A stretch of 64,000 bases of DNA from Pseudomonas vlassakiae (GCF_014269035.2 NZ_JABWRP020000003.1:1-64000), one strand, 5' to 3'; counted from the first letter of the stretch, positions 1-8,871 are shown. Notes: generated by a model not told the origin, from the sequence alone. Numbers and translations: made by a program.

Positions 1-16
1 CTCAACCGAGGCGCGC

Positions 17-44
17 ATTCTACGCTTTCCTCATTTGCTGTCAA
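17..44 (-). promoter_or_regulatory. rRNA-type promoter P1 (most downstream of three)
   Basis: On the minus strand there is TTGACA (39-44), a 16-bp spacer and TAGAAT (17-22), followed at once by GCGCGCC. A GC-rich discriminator after a near-consensus sigma-70 promoter is typical of stringently controlled stable-RNA promoters. The DNA just upstream (45-60) is AT-rich, like an UP element. Transcription leaves the window to the left. The rRNA operon itself is inferred, because it lies outside the window. Confidence 0.75.
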
Positions 45-125
45 GCGTTTATTTTGAAGTTTTTGCGAGAAACTCGTTTAGCTTCAAACACTTGACTCGC
101 TGCGATCTCTCGTAGCGGGAGGCGA

Positions 126-153
126 ATAATACAGCGTTTAAAACCGCTGTCAA
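126..153 (-). promoter_or_regulatory. rRNA-type promoter P2
   Basis: On the minus strand there is TTGACA (148-153), a 16-bp spacer and TATTAT (126-131), followed by TCGCC. It has the same spacer length and orientation as its two neighbours, about 109 bp from P1. It is the middle member of a tandem promoter array with no gene between the members. Confidence 0.75.
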
Positions 154-269
154 CCTTCATCTCGACCGCCATCGATCATTCGATCGAAGCGCTTCCAACC
201 TCACCATAACTACCTAACTCGTTGAATTTCAAGGAGTTTGTCGTTCCGATGTCGCTGGAAGTGGGGCGC

Positions 270-297
270 ATTATAAGGGGATTCGAGACCCCGTCAA
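270..297 (-). promoter_or_regulatory. rRNA-type promoter P3 (most upstream)
   Basis: On the minus strand there is TTGACG (292-297), a 16-bp spacer and a perfect TATAAT (270-275), followed by GCGCCCC. It lies 38 bp past the gcdG terminator, so it starts a new transcription unit that reads out of the left edge. Bases 1-335 hold no plausible gene; these promoters and their leader account for the stretch. Confidence 0.75.
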
Positions 298-335
298 CCT
301 TTAATTTCTGGAAACTTCAAGATCGCTGAAAAGCA

Positions 336-365
336 ATGCGGGGAGGCCTGACGGCCTCCCCGCAT
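336..365 (-). terminator. rho-independent terminator of gcdHG
   Basis: A perfect 13-bp stem (336-348 with 353-365, loop TGAC) lies 22 bp past the gcdG stop. On the minus strand it is followed by TGCTTTTC, a short U tract. It separates gcdG from the strong promoters downstream. Confidence 0.8.
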
Positions 366-387
366 TTCAACTGCTCTATCTATAGCC

Positions 388-1608
388 TCAAAGCACGCCA
401 GCACTGCGCAAACGCCCCACGGCAGCGGCATCCAACCCCAGCACATCGCCCAGCACAGCCTCGGTATGCTCACCCAACAGCGGCGGCGCATGGCGATACT
501 CCACAGGCGTCTCGGACAGCCGAATCGGGCTGGCTACTTGCGGTACGCTTCCCGCCAATACATGTGGCATGGATACCTTCAGCCCTCGCGCCAGTACCTG
601 CGGATCCTGGAACATCTGCGCGAGATCGTTGATTGGCCCGCACGGCACCCCGGCAGCCTCCAGCTGGCTTACCCATTCGGCAGTGGTCTTGAACACCGTC
701 GCCTGGCGAATCAGCGGAATCAGTTCGGCCCGGTTCGCCACCCGCTGCTTATTGGTCGTGAAGCGCGGGTCATCCGCCCACTGCGGCTGCCCAGCCACTT
801 CGGCAAACTTGCGAAACTGGCCATCGTTTCCCACCGTGAGGATGAAATCGCCATCCGCTGTCGGGAAGTCCTGGTAAGGAACGATGTTGGGGTGCGCATT
901 ACCCAACCGCCGCGGCGAATTACCCGTGGTCAGGTAGTTCATCGCCTGGTTTGCCAGGCACGCCACCTGTACATCCAGCAACGCCATATCGATATGCTGC
1001 CCAACGCCATGCTGATCGCGGTAGGCGAGGGCGGCCAGAATCGCCACGGTCGAGTAGAGCCCGGTAAGAATGTCGGTCAGCGCAACACCTACCTTCACTG
1101 GCCCAGCACCCTCTTCTCCATCCGGGCGCCCCGTAAGGCTCATCAGCCCTCCCAAGCCCTGGATCATGAAGTCATATCCGGCACGCTTGGCGTATGGCCC
1201 CGTCTGGCCGAAGCCCGTGATCGAGCAATAGATGAGCTTGGGGTTCATCGCCTTCAGGCTAAGGTAGTCCAGCCCATAAGCGGCCAGCCCACCGACCTTG
1301 AAGTTCTCGATGACGATATCTGACTTGGCCGCCAGCTCTCGCACCAGGCGCTGGCCTTCCGGCTGGGTGAAGTCGATGGTCACCGAGCGCTTGTTGCGGT
1401 TTGCCGCCAGGTAATAGGCCGCCTCGCTGGTGTTCTCGCCTTCAGCATCCTTAAGGAAGGGCGGCCCCCAGGAGCGAGTGTCATCGCCACTGCCAGGGCG
1501 TTCGACCTTGATCACGTCTGCACCAAGGTCCGCCAGAATCTGGCCAGACCAAGGCCCCGCCAGCACACGGGAAAGGTCCAGCACCCGCAGATGAGATAGC
1601 GCGCCCAT
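388..1608 (-). CDS. gcdG: Glutarate CoA-transferase (class III CoA-transferase)
   Basis: This is a 406-residue protein of the CaiB/BaiF class III CoA-transferase family. The N-terminus (residues 8-40, LRVLDLSRVLAGP then LADLGADVIKVERPG) is the family signature, and Asp179 in VALTDILTG aligns with the catalytic Asp of formyl-CoA transferase. It would transfer CoA, probably from succinyl-CoA, to glutarate and feed glutaryl-CoA to GcdH. That fits lysine/glutarate catabolism in pseudomonads. The ATG has an AAGGAG ribosome site 7 bases upstream and lies 14 bases after gcdH, so the two are co-transcribed. The substrate is inferred from the gcdH neighbour. Confidence 0.88.
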   Translation of the reverse strand: MGALSHLRVLDLSRVLAGPWSGQILADLGADVIKVERPGSGDDTRSWGPPFLKDAEGENTSEAAYYLAANRNKRSVTIDFTQPEGQRLVRELAAKSDIVIENFKVGGLAAYGLDYLSLKAMNPKLIYCSITGFGQTGPYAKRAGYDFMIQGLGGLMSLTGRPDGEEGAGPVKVGVALTDILTGLYSTVAILAALAYRDQHGVGQHIDMALLDVQVACLANQAMNYLTTGNSPRRLGNAHPNIVPYQDFPTADGDFILTVGNDGQFRKFAEVAGQPQWADDPRFTTNKQRVANRAELIPLIRQATVFKTTAEWVSQLEAAGVPCGPINDLAQMFQDPQVLARGLKVSMPHVLAGSVPQVASPIRLSETPVEYRHAPPLLGEHTEAVLGDVLGLDAAAVGRLRSAGVL

Positions 1609-1622
1609 GGACTGGCTCCTTA

Positions 1623-2804
1623 TCAGTAGAAAGCCTGGATGCCGGTCTGTGCACGCCCGAGGATAAGCGCATGCACGTCATGGGTACCCTCATAGGTGTT
1701 GACCACCTCAAGATTGACCAGATGGCGCGCCACGCCGAACTCGTCGGAGATGCCGTTGCCACCCAGCATGTCGCGGGCCATGCGGGCAATGTCCAGGGCC
1801 TTGCCGCAGGAGTTGCGCTTCATGATCGAGGTGATTTCCACCGCCGCAGTACCTTCGTCCTTCATCCGCCCCAGGCGCAGGCAGCCTTGCAGGGCCAGGG
1901 TGATCTCGGTCTGCATGTCGGCCAGCTTCTTCTGGATCAGCTGGTTGGCCGCCAGCGGGCGTCCAAACTGCTGACGATCGAGGGTGTACTGGCGAGCGGT
2001 GTGCCAGCAGGCTTCGGCCGCACCCAGCGCGCCCCAGGAAATGCCATAACGCGCCGAGTTCAGGCAGGTGAACGGCCCCTTGAGGCCGCGCACATCTGGG
2101 AAGATGTTCTCCTCGGGCACGAACACGTTGTCCATGACGATCTCACCGGTGATCGAAGCACGCAGGCCAACCTTGCCGTGGATCGCCGGAGCACTGAGAC
2201 CTTCCCAGCCTTTTTCCAGGACAAAGCCACGGATATCGCCGGCATCATCCTTGGCCCAGACCACGAACACATCGGCGATCGGGCTGTTGGTGATCCACAT
2301 CTTGCTGCCGCTCAGGCGATAGCCGCCATCGACCTTCCTGGCACGGGTAATCATCGAGCCTGGGTCGGAGCCATGGTTGGGCTCGGTCAGGCCAAAGCAG
2401 CCAATCCATTCGCCTGTCGCCAGCTTGGGCAGGTATTTCTGCTTCTGCGCTTCGGTGCCGAACGCATTGATCGGCACCATCACCAGCGAAGACTGCACGC
2501 TCATCATGGAACGGTAACCGGAGTCGATCCGTTCCACTTCGCGGGCAATCAGGCCGTAACACACATAGTTCAGGCCGCTGCCACCGTATTGCTCGGGGAT
2601 GGTCGCACCGAGCAAGCCGACTTCACCCATCTCGCGAAAGATCGCCGGGTCGGTCTGCTCATGACGGAACGCCTCCAGCACACGCGGAGCCAGCTTGTCC
2701 TGGGCGAACTGATAAGCGCTGTCACGCACCATGCGCTCTTCTTCAGTGAGCTGCTGATCCAGCAGCAGCGGGTCGATCCAGTTGAAGCTTGCTTTACCGG
2801 CCAT
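1623..2804 (-). CDS. gcdH: Glutaryl-CoA dehydrogenase
   Basis: This is a 393-residue acyl-CoA dehydrogenase that oxidatively decarboxylates glutaryl-CoA to crotonyl-CoA, passing electrons from FAD to ETF. The C-terminal [15 protein letters not shown] segment contains the catalytic Glu (about residue 372) in the form typical of GcdH, and [15 protein letters not shown] is the flavin/substrate loop. I place the start at 2804 (MAGKASFNW), because GAGGA lies 9 bases upstream; the upstream in-frame codons have no such site. It is the first gene of gcdHG and is divergent from the LysR gene gcdR, which probably controls it. Confidence 0.92.
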   Translation of the reverse strand: MAGKASFNWIDPLLLDQQLTEEERMVRDSAYQFAQDKLAPRVLEAFRHEQTDPAIFREMGEVGLLGATIPEQYGGSGLNYVCYGLIAREVERIDSGYRSMMSVQSSLVMVPINAFGTEAQKQKYLPKLATGEWIGCFGLTEPNHGSDPGSMITRARKVDGGYRLSGSKMWITNSPIADVFVVWAKDDAGDIRGFVLEKGWEGLSAPAIHGKVGLRASITGEIVMDNVFVPEENIFPDVRGLKGPFTCLNSARYGISWGALGAAEACWHTARQYTLDRQQFGRPLAANQLIQKKLADMQTEITLALQGCLRLGRMKDEGTAAVEITSIMKRNSCGKALDIARMARDMLGGNGISDEFGVARHLVNLEVVNTYEGTHDVHALILGRAQTGIQAFY

Positions 2805-2898
2805 GAGCGAAATCCTCGAAAAAGGGGGAGCGGTGTCTTGTGCCATTGATCCTAGGCCTGATCCGCAAGCACGACAAACGAGGATTGCGCACGCATAA

Positions 2899-2920
2899 GT
2901 GATATTTTGTCACTCCGTGA
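2899..2920. promoter_or_regulatory. candidate LysR-type operator between gcdH and gcdR
   Basis: GTGA-N7-TCAC (2899-2913) fits the T-N11-A rule for LysR boxes. A third GTGA follows 3 bases later (2917-2920), so the TCAC pairs both ways. The site sits in the 163-bp divergent promoter region, 48 bases before gcdR. Binding by GcdR is inference. Confidence 0.45.
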
Positions 2921-2967
2921 TACTGCATATCGCCATGTTCATGGCTCCATGAGTGAGGTTGACGTAC

Positions 2968-3894
2968 ATGCGCCGCAAAATCCCCAGCACCACCGCACTG
3001 GTCTGCTTCGAAGCGGCCGCACGCCACGAGAGCTTTACCAAGGCGGCCCAGGAACTGGCTCTGACCCAAGGCGCCGTCTGTCGCCAGATCGGTGGACTGG
3101 AGGCATTTCTCAATGTCGAGCTGTTCAGGCGCTCACGTCGCGGCGTGAAGCTGACCGAGGCCGGGCTGTCCTACAGCCGACAGGTCGCCGCACAGCTGGA
3201 TGCGGTGGAGCGCGACACCTTGTCGGTCATGCGCCAGCAGGGCGCCAACGTGATCGAACTGGCCGTGGTGCCTACCTTCGGCACCCAATGGTTGCTGCCA
3301 CGCCTCAAGGATTTCCAGCAACGCCACCCCGAGGTCACCGTCAACCTGACCAACCGTACCCGCCCGTTCCTGTTCGCCGACACCCCGTTCGATGCGGCCA
3401 TCTACTTCGGCGATGCCGACTGGTCCGGCACTCAGTCTCATCGCCTGATGGGCGAGAACCCCGTCCCGGTGTGCAACCCGTCATTGCTGGGCGGGCAAGG
3501 CACGCTGGACGCCCAGCGCATTGCCGGCCTGCCGCTGCTGCAGCAGACCACCCGGCCCTATGCCTGGCGCCAATGGTTCAATGGGCTGGGCCTGAATATC
3601 GCGGGCGACATGACAGGCCCGCGCTATGAACTGTTCTCCATGCTGGCCCAGGCGGCCATGCATGACATGGGCATCGCCCTGATCCCGCCGTTCCTGATCC
3701 AGCGCGAACTGGAAGAGGGCAGGCTGGTGGTCGCTAACAGGTATGCGCTGTCCAGCGACAAGGCCTACTATCTGATGATTCCCGAACGCAAGGTGGAGTC
3801 TGCCTCGCTCCGGGCCTTCCGTGACTGGCTGGTTGGACAGGCACACCTCTACACCGCCTCGCACAAAGGCGAGAGCGCGGACCTGCCTTTGTAG
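2968..3894 (+). CDS. gcdR: LysR-family regulator of the glutarate genes
   Basis: This is a 308-residue LysR-type regulator. The N-terminal winged helix-turn-helix reads TALVCFEAAARHESFTKAAQELALTQGAVCRQI, then RSRRGVKLTEAG for the wing. The rest is a periplasmic-binding-protein-like effector domain of the GcvA/AmpR kind. I chose the ATG at 2968 (MRRKIPS) with AGG 9 bases upstream over a GTG at 2953. It is divergent from gcdH and probably activates gcdHG in response to glutarate or a CoA ester. The symbol follows the P. putida/P. aeruginosa gene in this position. Confidence 0.85.
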   Translation: MRRKIPSTTALVCFEAAARHESFTKAAQELALTQGAVCRQIGGLEAFLNVELFRRSRRGVKLTEAGLSYSRQVAAQLDAVERDTLSVMRQQGANVIELAVVPTFGTQWLLPRLKDFQQRHPEVTVNLTNRTRPFLFADTPFDAAIYFGDADWSGTQSHRLMGENPVPVCNPSLLGGQGTLDAQRIAGLPLLQQTTRPYAWRQWFNGLGLNIAGDMTGPRYELFSMLAQAAMHDMGIALIPPFLIQRELEEGRLVVANRYALSSDKAYYLMIPERKVESASLRAFRDWLVGQAHLYTASHKGESADLPL

Positions 3895-4305
3895 TCAATT
3901 ATTTTAAACACCTACAGATATACGTTTTTGTCGCATAACAGAAAACTGTTCAGGTGAATCGAAAAACCCCTTGCAAGCCTCTGAACACGGGGGTTTCAGG
4001 GGTTTTTACGACGCTCACGAGCCCATCCGCGAAATCATCGCAAAAAATTTCCAATTTTCTCCTAATCTGCGAATAGCCCATGGTTGACGGGCTGCAGCCG
4101 GTCGCTTGCGACATACGGTCACAGGGTGACTTGTAGTTTTGACTTCGTTTCGCTCCAGTACCGGTTGAAGGCCCCTGGGTTCGTCTGCAAAATGCTTCGC
4201 CCGCCTTGGATTCGGCGGGCTCGGCGCTCAACAGCCGCCCCAGCGCACCATCCGTAGTGTGCTGGCTCTTACAAAGACAAAAAGGTCACCGCAGGAGAAA
4301 AAGTC
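3895..4305. other. intergenic region between gcdR and pntAA
   Basis: These 411 bases hold no convincing gene. Near the left end is a hairpin (3962-4007). Further on, CCCGCC and GGCGGG flank TTGGATT (about 4200-4219), a small hairpin in the probable pntAA leader. No clear sigma-70 hexamers stood out. Confidence 0.5.
3962..4007 (+). terminator. probable terminator after gcdR
   Basis: AAAAACCCC (3962-3970) pairs with GGGGTTTTT (3999-4007), giving a 9-bp stem that ends in five T on the plus strand, 68 bases past the gcdR stop. The 28-base loop is long, though it contains a weaker inner pairing. The A/T symmetry could let it act in both directions. Confidence 0.5.
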
Positions 4306-5427
4306 GTGCACATTGGTGTTCCTCTCGAGACGCAGACCGGTGAGACAAGGGTCGCTGCGACCCCGGAAACCCTCAAGAAACTGATTGGCCAGGGCCATCA
4401 GGTCACCGTCCAACGGGGGGCAGGGCTCAACGCCAGCATTCCGGACAGTGCCTATGAGGCCGCGGGGGCTTCCCTGGGAAGCGCAGCCGATGCCTACGGC
4501 GCCCAATTGATACTCAAGGTGGTCGCCCCCAACGACCAGGAACTGGCCCTGATCAACAGTGGCAGCCTCCTGGTAGGCATGCTCAACCCCTTCAACAGTG
4601 AGCTGATCGGCAAGATGGCTGAACGCGGGATCACCGCTTTCGCCCTGGAAGCCGCGCCCCGTACATCACGGGCCCAGAGCCTTGATGTGCTGTCTTCGCA
4701 AGCCAACATCGCCGGCTACAAGGCCGTGTTGCTGGCAGCCCATCACTATCCTCGCTTCATGCCCATGCTGATGACTGCCGCCGGCACCGTCAAAGCCGCG
4801 CGCGTACTGATTCTGGGGGCAGGTGTTGCTGGCCTGCAGGCCATCGCCACGGCCAAGCGCCTGGGCGCGGTGATCGAGGCGTCCGACGTACGCCCCGCAG
4901 TGAAGGAGCAGATCGAGTCGCTCGGCGCCAAGTTCATCGACGTGCCTTATGAGACCGACGAAGAGCGTGAATGCGCCGAAGGCGTCGGCGGTTATGCCCG
5001 ACCGATGCCAGCCAGCTGGATGCAACGTCAGGCCCAGGCAGTACACGAACGTGCCAAGCAGGCGGATATCGTCATCACCACCGCTTTGATCCCCGGCCGC
5101 AAGGCACCGACCCTGCTCAGCGCCGAAACCGTGGCACAGATGAAACCCGGCTCGGTGGTCATCGACCTGGCTGCCGCCCAAGGCGGCAACTGCCCGCTGA
5201 CCGTCGCGGACCAGGTGGTGCAGGCAAACGGTGTGACCATCGTCGGCCCGACCAACCTGCCAGCCCAGGTGGGCGCAGATGCCTCGGCGCTGTATGCCCG
5301 CAACCTGCTGGACTTCATGAAGCTGCTGTTCGACAAAGACGGCGCGCTGGTCATCAATCTCGAAGACGACATCGTCGCGGCCTGCCTGATGTGCCGCGAC
5401 GGCCAGGTCGTCCGCAAGAACGGCTAA
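4306..5427 (+). CDS. pntAA: NAD(P) transhydrogenase subunit alpha, part 1
   Basis: This is a 373-residue NAD(H)-binding domain I of the proton-translocating transhydrogenase. The N-terminus IGVPLETQTGETRVAATP is the alanine dehydrogenase/PNT family start, and a Rossmann loop GAGVAGLQAIATAKRLGA lies at about residues 170-190. It would exchange hydride between NADH and NADP+ with the NADP-binding PntB, coupled to proton entry. The start is GTG with AGGAG 8 bases upstream. In this operon the E. coli PntA protein is split, with the membrane part encoded next (pntAB). Confidence 0.93.
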   Translation: MHIGVPLETQTGETRVAATPETLKKLIGQGHQVTVQRGAGLNASIPDSAYEAAGASLGSAADAYGAQLILKVVAPNDQELALINSGSLLVGMLNPFNSELIGKMAERGITAFALEAAPRTSRAQSLDVLSSQANIAGYKAVLLAAHHYPRFMPMLMTAAGTVKAARVLILGAGVAGLQAIATAKRLGAVIEASDVRPAVKEQIESLGAKFIDVPYETDEERECAEGVGGYARPMPASWMQRQAQAVHERAKQADIVITTALIPGRKAPTLLSAETVAQMKPGSVVIDLAAAQGGNCPLTVADQVVQANGVTIVGPTNLPAQVGADASALYARNLLDFMKLLFDKDGALVINLEDDIVAACLMCRDGQVVRKNG

Positions 5428-5438
5428 GGAGCACGACA

Positions 5439-5753
5439 ATGGAAGACATGCTGATTTCCCATGGCATCTACAACCTGATCATCTTCGTGCTGGCCATCTA
5501 TGTGGGCTACCACGTGGTGTGGAATGTCACCCCGGCGCTGCATACACCGCTGATGGCGGTTACCAACGCCATTTCGGCGATCGTCATCGTCGGCGCCATG
5601 CTGGCGGCGGCACTGACCGTGACCCCGGCCGGCAAGCTGATGGGCACCCTGGCGGTGGCCCTGGCTGCGGTCAACGTGTTCGGTGGCTTCCTGGTCACCC
5701 GTCGCATGCTTGAGATGTTCAAGAAGAAAACCAAGAACGAGGCGCAGAAGTAA
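5439..5753 (+). CDS. pntAB: NAD(P) transhydrogenase subunit alpha, part 2 (membrane domain)
   Basis: This 104-residue protein is the membrane part of the alpha subunit, with three hydrophobic helices (about residues 10-30, 42-62 and 68-90) and a lysine-rich C-terminal tail. It begins MEDMLISHGIYNLIIF, 11 bases after pntAA, with AAGGAG before the ATG. It forms part of the proton channel with the N-terminal helices of PntB. The next gene starts 3 bases after its stop. Confidence 0.9.
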   Translation: MEDMLISHGIYNLIIFVLAIYVGYHVVWNVTPALHTPLMAVTNAISAIVIVGAMLAAALTVTPAGKLMGTLAVALAAVNVFGGFLVTRRMLEMFKKKTKNEAQK

Positions 5754-5755
5754 GC

Positions 5756-7192
5756 ATGAGCATGAATCTGGTAACGCTCCTCTACCTCGTCGCCTCGGTG
5801 TGCTTCATCCAGGCCCTCAAAGGCCTGTCGCACCCGACCACTTCGCGGCGTGGCAACCTGTTCGGCATGATCGGCATGGGGATCGCGATCCTCACCACGG
5901 TTGGCCTCATCTATAAGCTGGGTGCCGAGCTCGCCACTGCCGGCCTCGGCTACGTCATCGTCGGCCTGTTGGTCGGAGGTACCGCCGGCTCGATCATGGC
6001 CAAGCGCGTCGAGATGACCAAGATGCCGGAACTGGTCGCTTTCATGCACAGCATGATCGGCCTGGCCGCAGTGTTCATCGCCATCGCCGCCGTGCTCGAA
6101 CCGCAGTCGATGGGCATCGTCGCCGCCATCAGCGACCCGATCCCCACCGGCAACCGCCTGGAACTGTTCCTGGGTGCAGCCATCGGCGCCATCACCTTCT
6201 CCGGTTCGGTGATCGCCTTCGGCAAGCTGTCGGGCAAGTACAAGTTCCGCCTGTTCCAAGGCGCACCGGTACAGTTCGCTGGCCAGCACAAGCTGAACCT
6301 GATCCTTGGCCTGACCACCATCGCCCTGGGCCTGCTGTTCACCTTCACCGGCCACTACAGTGCCTTCACCCTGATGCTGGTCCTGGCTTTCATCATGGGC
6401 GTGCTGATCATTATTCCGATCGGGGGGGCCGACATGCCGGTGGTGGTGTCGATGCTCAACAGCTATTCGGGCTGGGCAGCGGCCGGTATCGGCTTTTCGC
6501 TCAACAACTCGATGCTGATCATCGCAGGCTCCCTGGTCGGTTCGTCCGGTGCCATCCTTTCGTACATCATGTGCAAGGCGATGAACCGCTCGTTCTTCAA
6601 CGTCATCCTCGGCGGGTTTGGCGGCGATACCGATGCCGGCGCGGCACAAGGCTCGAAAGAGCAGCGCCCGGTGAAGTCCGGCTCTGCCGACGACGCCACC
6701 TTCCTGCTGAGCAACGCTGACAGCGTGATCATCGTGCCGGGTTATGGCCTGGCGGTGGCCCGTGCCCAGCACGCATTGAAGGAACTGACCGAGAAGCTGA
6801 GCCACAACGGGGTGACCGTGAAGTACGCGATCCACCCGGTGGCAGGGCGCATGCCTGGGCACATGAACGTACTGCTGGCCGAAGCCGAAGTGCCCTACGA
6901 CCAGGTATTCGAGATGGAAGATATCAACGCCGAGTTCGGCCAGGCCGACGTGGTGCTGGTGCTGGGCGCCAATGACGTGGTCAACCCCGCAGCGAAGAAC
7001 GATCCAAAGTCGCCAATCGCCGGCATGCCGATCCTCGAAGCCTTCAAAGCCAAGACCATCATCGTCAACAAACGCTCGATGGCCAGCGGCTATGCAGGCC
7101 TGGATAACGAACTGTTCTATCTGGACAAGACCATGATGGTGTTCGGTGATGCGAAGAAAGTCATCGAAGACATGGTGAAGGCGGTGGAGTGA
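5756..7192 (+). CDS. pntB: NAD(P) transhydrogenase subunit beta
   Basis: This is the 478-residue beta subunit. The first two-thirds are hydrophobic membrane helices. The C-terminal NADP(H)-binding domain III (from about residue 315) contains GYGLAVARAQ, GRMPGHMNVLLAEAEV and GANDVVNPAA, all diagnostic. It makes the membrane-embedded proton pump with PntAA/PntAB and supplies NADPH. It is the last gene of a tightly packed operon and is followed by a clear terminator. Confidence 0.94.
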   Translation: MSMNLVTLLYLVASVCFIQALKGLSHPTTSRRGNLFGMIGMGIAILTTVGLIYKLGAELATAGLGYVIVGLLVGGTAGSIMAKRVEMTKMPELVAFMHSMIGLAAVFIAIAAVLEPQSMGIVAAISDPIPTGNRLELFLGAAIGAITFSGSVIAFGKLSGKYKFRLFQGAPVQFAGQHKLNLILGLTTIALGLLFTFTGHYSAFTLMLVLAFIMGVLIIIPIGGADMPVVVSMLNSYSGWAAAGIGFSLNNSMLIIAGSLVGSSGAILSYIMCKAMNRSFFNVILGGFGGDTDAGAAQGSKEQRPVKSGSADDATFLLSNADSVIIVPGYGLAVARAQHALKELTEKLSHNGVTVKYAIHPVAGRMPGHMNVLLAEAEVPYDQVFEMEDINAEFGQADVVLVLGANDVVNPAAKNDPKSPIAGMPILEAFKAKTIIVNKRSMASGYAGLDNELFYLDKTMMVFGDAKKVIEDMVKAVE

Positions 7193-7225
7193 CAACGGCC
7201 GCTGCAAACCAGTTGATATAAAGGA

Positions 7226-7251
7226 AGCCCCGGTCAGAATCTGCCGGGGCT
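7226..7251 (+). terminator. terminator of the pnt operon
   Basis: AGCCCCGG (7226-7233) pairs with CCGGGGCT (7244-7251) across a 10-base loop, followed by TTCCTTTATT, 34 bases after the pntB stop. Flanking AAGG/CCTT can extend the stem. Confidence 0.8.
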
Positions 7252-7259
7252 TTCCTTTA

Positions 7260-7273
7260 TTGATCCGGATCAA
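7260..7273. promoter_or_regulatory. Anr/Fnr box upstream of the CoA-transferase gene
   Basis: TTGATCCGGATCAA is a perfect match to the Fnr/Anr consensus TTGAT-N4-ATCAA. It is centred 111 bases before the start codon at 7378, and a weak -10-like TCATAC lies about 25-30 bases downstream, as in a class II Anr promoter. This predicts induction at low oxygen. The neighbouring upstream gene ends at a terminator, so the box most likely serves the gene at 7378. Confidence 0.7.
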
Positions 7274-7377
7274 CGGCTCTACGACGAGGCCTCTCATACG
7301 ACCATGGTCGTGGGACGCCAGAGGGCGAAATCTCTAGACTGCGCCTCAGTAGTTTCAGTAGCCCGAGATAACAATCC

Positions 7378-8871
7378 ATGTACCGTGATCGTATCCGCTT
7401 GTCCTCCCTGCACAGCAAGGTAATGAGTGCGGCTGATGCCGCTGGCCTGATCGAGGACGGCATGACCGTCGGCATGAGCGGTTTCACCCGCGCCGGCGAA
7501 GCCAAGGCTGTGCCGCATGCCTTGGCCGAACGCGCCAAGCAGTCGCCACTGAAAATCAGCCTGATGACCGGCGCCAGCCTGGGCAACGACCTCGACAAGC
7601 AGCTGACCGAAGCCGGCGTGCTGGCGCGTCGCATGCCATTCCAGGTCGACAGTACCCTACGCAAGGCCATCAACGACGGCAAGGTGATGTTCATCGACCA
7701 GCACCTGTCGGAAACCGTCGAGCAGCTGCGCAACCAGCAACTCAAGCTGCCGGACATCGCGGTCATCGAAGCCGTGGCCATCACCGAGCAAGGCCACATC
7801 GTGCCGACCACCTCGGTGGGCAACTCGGCCAGCTTCGCGATCTTCGCCAAGCAAGTGATCGTCGAGATCAACCTGTCGCACAACGCCAACCTCGAAGGCT
7901 TGCACGACATCTATATCCCGACCTATCGCCCGACCCGTACGCCCATCCCGCTGGTCAAGGTCGATGACCGCATTGGCAGCGCCGCGATCCCGATCGACCC
8001 GGCAAAGATCGTCGGCATCGTCATCAGCGACCAGCCAGACTCGCCATCCACCGTGCTGCCTCCGGACGACGAAACCCAGGGCATCGCCGACCACTTGATC
8101 AACTTCCTGAAGCAGGAAGTGGACGCTGGCCGCATGACCAACAAGCTCGGCCCGCTGCAGGCAGGTATCGGCAGCATTGCCAACGCGGTGATGTGTGGCC
8201 TGATCGAGTCGCCATTCGAAGACCTGACCATGTACTCCGAAGTACTGCAGGACTCGACCTTTGACCTGATCGACGCTGGCAAGCTGAGCTTTGCCTCGGG
8301 CAGCTCGATCACCCTGTCGACCCGTCGCAATGCCGACGTGTTCGGCAACCTGGAGCGTTACAAGGACAAACTGGTCCTGCGCCCGCAGGAAATCTCCAAC
8401 CACCCCGAAGTGGTTCGCCGCCTGGGCATCATCGGCATCAACACGGCGCTGGAGTTCGATATCTACGGTAACGTCAATTCCACCCATGTCTGCGGCACCA
8501 GGATGATGAACGGCATCGGCGGCTCGGGTGACTTTGCCCGCAACGCCCACCTCGCGGTATTCGTCACCAAGTCGATCGCCAAAGGCGGTGCCATTTCCAG
8601 CGTGGTGCCGATGGTCAGCCACGTCGACCATACCGAACACGACGTCGACATCCTGGTCACCGAGCAAGGTTTGGCTGACCTGCGCGGCCTCGCTCCACGT
8701 GAGCGGGCGCGGGCGATCATCGACAACTGTGTGCACCCGGACTACCGCGCAGCGCTGAACGACTATTTCGAACGCGCTTGCCAGCGTGGCGGCCACACCC
8801 CACACATCCTGCGAGAAGCGCTGAGCTGGCACGAGAACCTGGAAGAAACCGGGCGCATGCTCGCCAGCTGA
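7378..8871 (+). CDS. Acetyl-CoA hydrolase / succinyl-CoA:acetate-type CoA-transferase
   Basis: This is a 497-residue class I CoA-transferase of the acetyl-CoA hydrolase (Cat1/AarC/ScpC) family. Glu288 in MYSEVLQD matches the catalytic glutamate that forms the glutamyl-CoA intermediate, and GIGGSGDFARNA is the C-terminal glycine-rich loop. It probably moves CoA between succinate and acetate or propionate; simple hydrolase activity is the older annotation. It is a single-gene unit with its own leader of over 100 bases that holds an Anr box and a 14-bp palindrome. The exact acyl substrate cannot be read from the sequence. Confidence 0.85.
   Translation: MYRDRIRLSSLHSKVMSAADAAGLIEDGMTVGMSGFTRAGEAKAVPHALAERAKQSPLKISLMTGASLGNDLDKQLTEAGVLARRMPFQVDSTLRKAINDGKVMFIDQHLSETVEQLRNQQLKLPDIAVIEAVAITEQGHIVPTTSVGNSASFAIFAKQVIVEINLSHNANLEGLHDIYIPTYRPTRTPIPLVKVDDRIGSAAIPIDPAKIVGIVISDQPDSPSTVLPPDDETQGIADHLINFLKQEVDAGRMTNKLGPLQAGIGSIANAVMCGLIESPFEDLTMYSEVLQDSTFDLIDAGKLSFASGSSITLSTRRNADVFGNLERYKDKLVLRPQEISNHPEVVRRLGIIGINTALEFDIYGNVNSTHVCGTRMMNGIGGSGDFARNAHLAVFVTKSIAKGGAISSVVPMVSHVDHTEHDVDILVTEQGLADLRGLAPRERARAIIDNCVHPDYRAALNDYFERACQRGGHTPHILREALSWHENLEETGRMLAS

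Noticed and set aside
5507..7297. 596-codon leftward open frame
   Set aside because: It is antisense to pntAB-pntB, which have clear family motifs; the product is compositionally biased with no recognisable domain.
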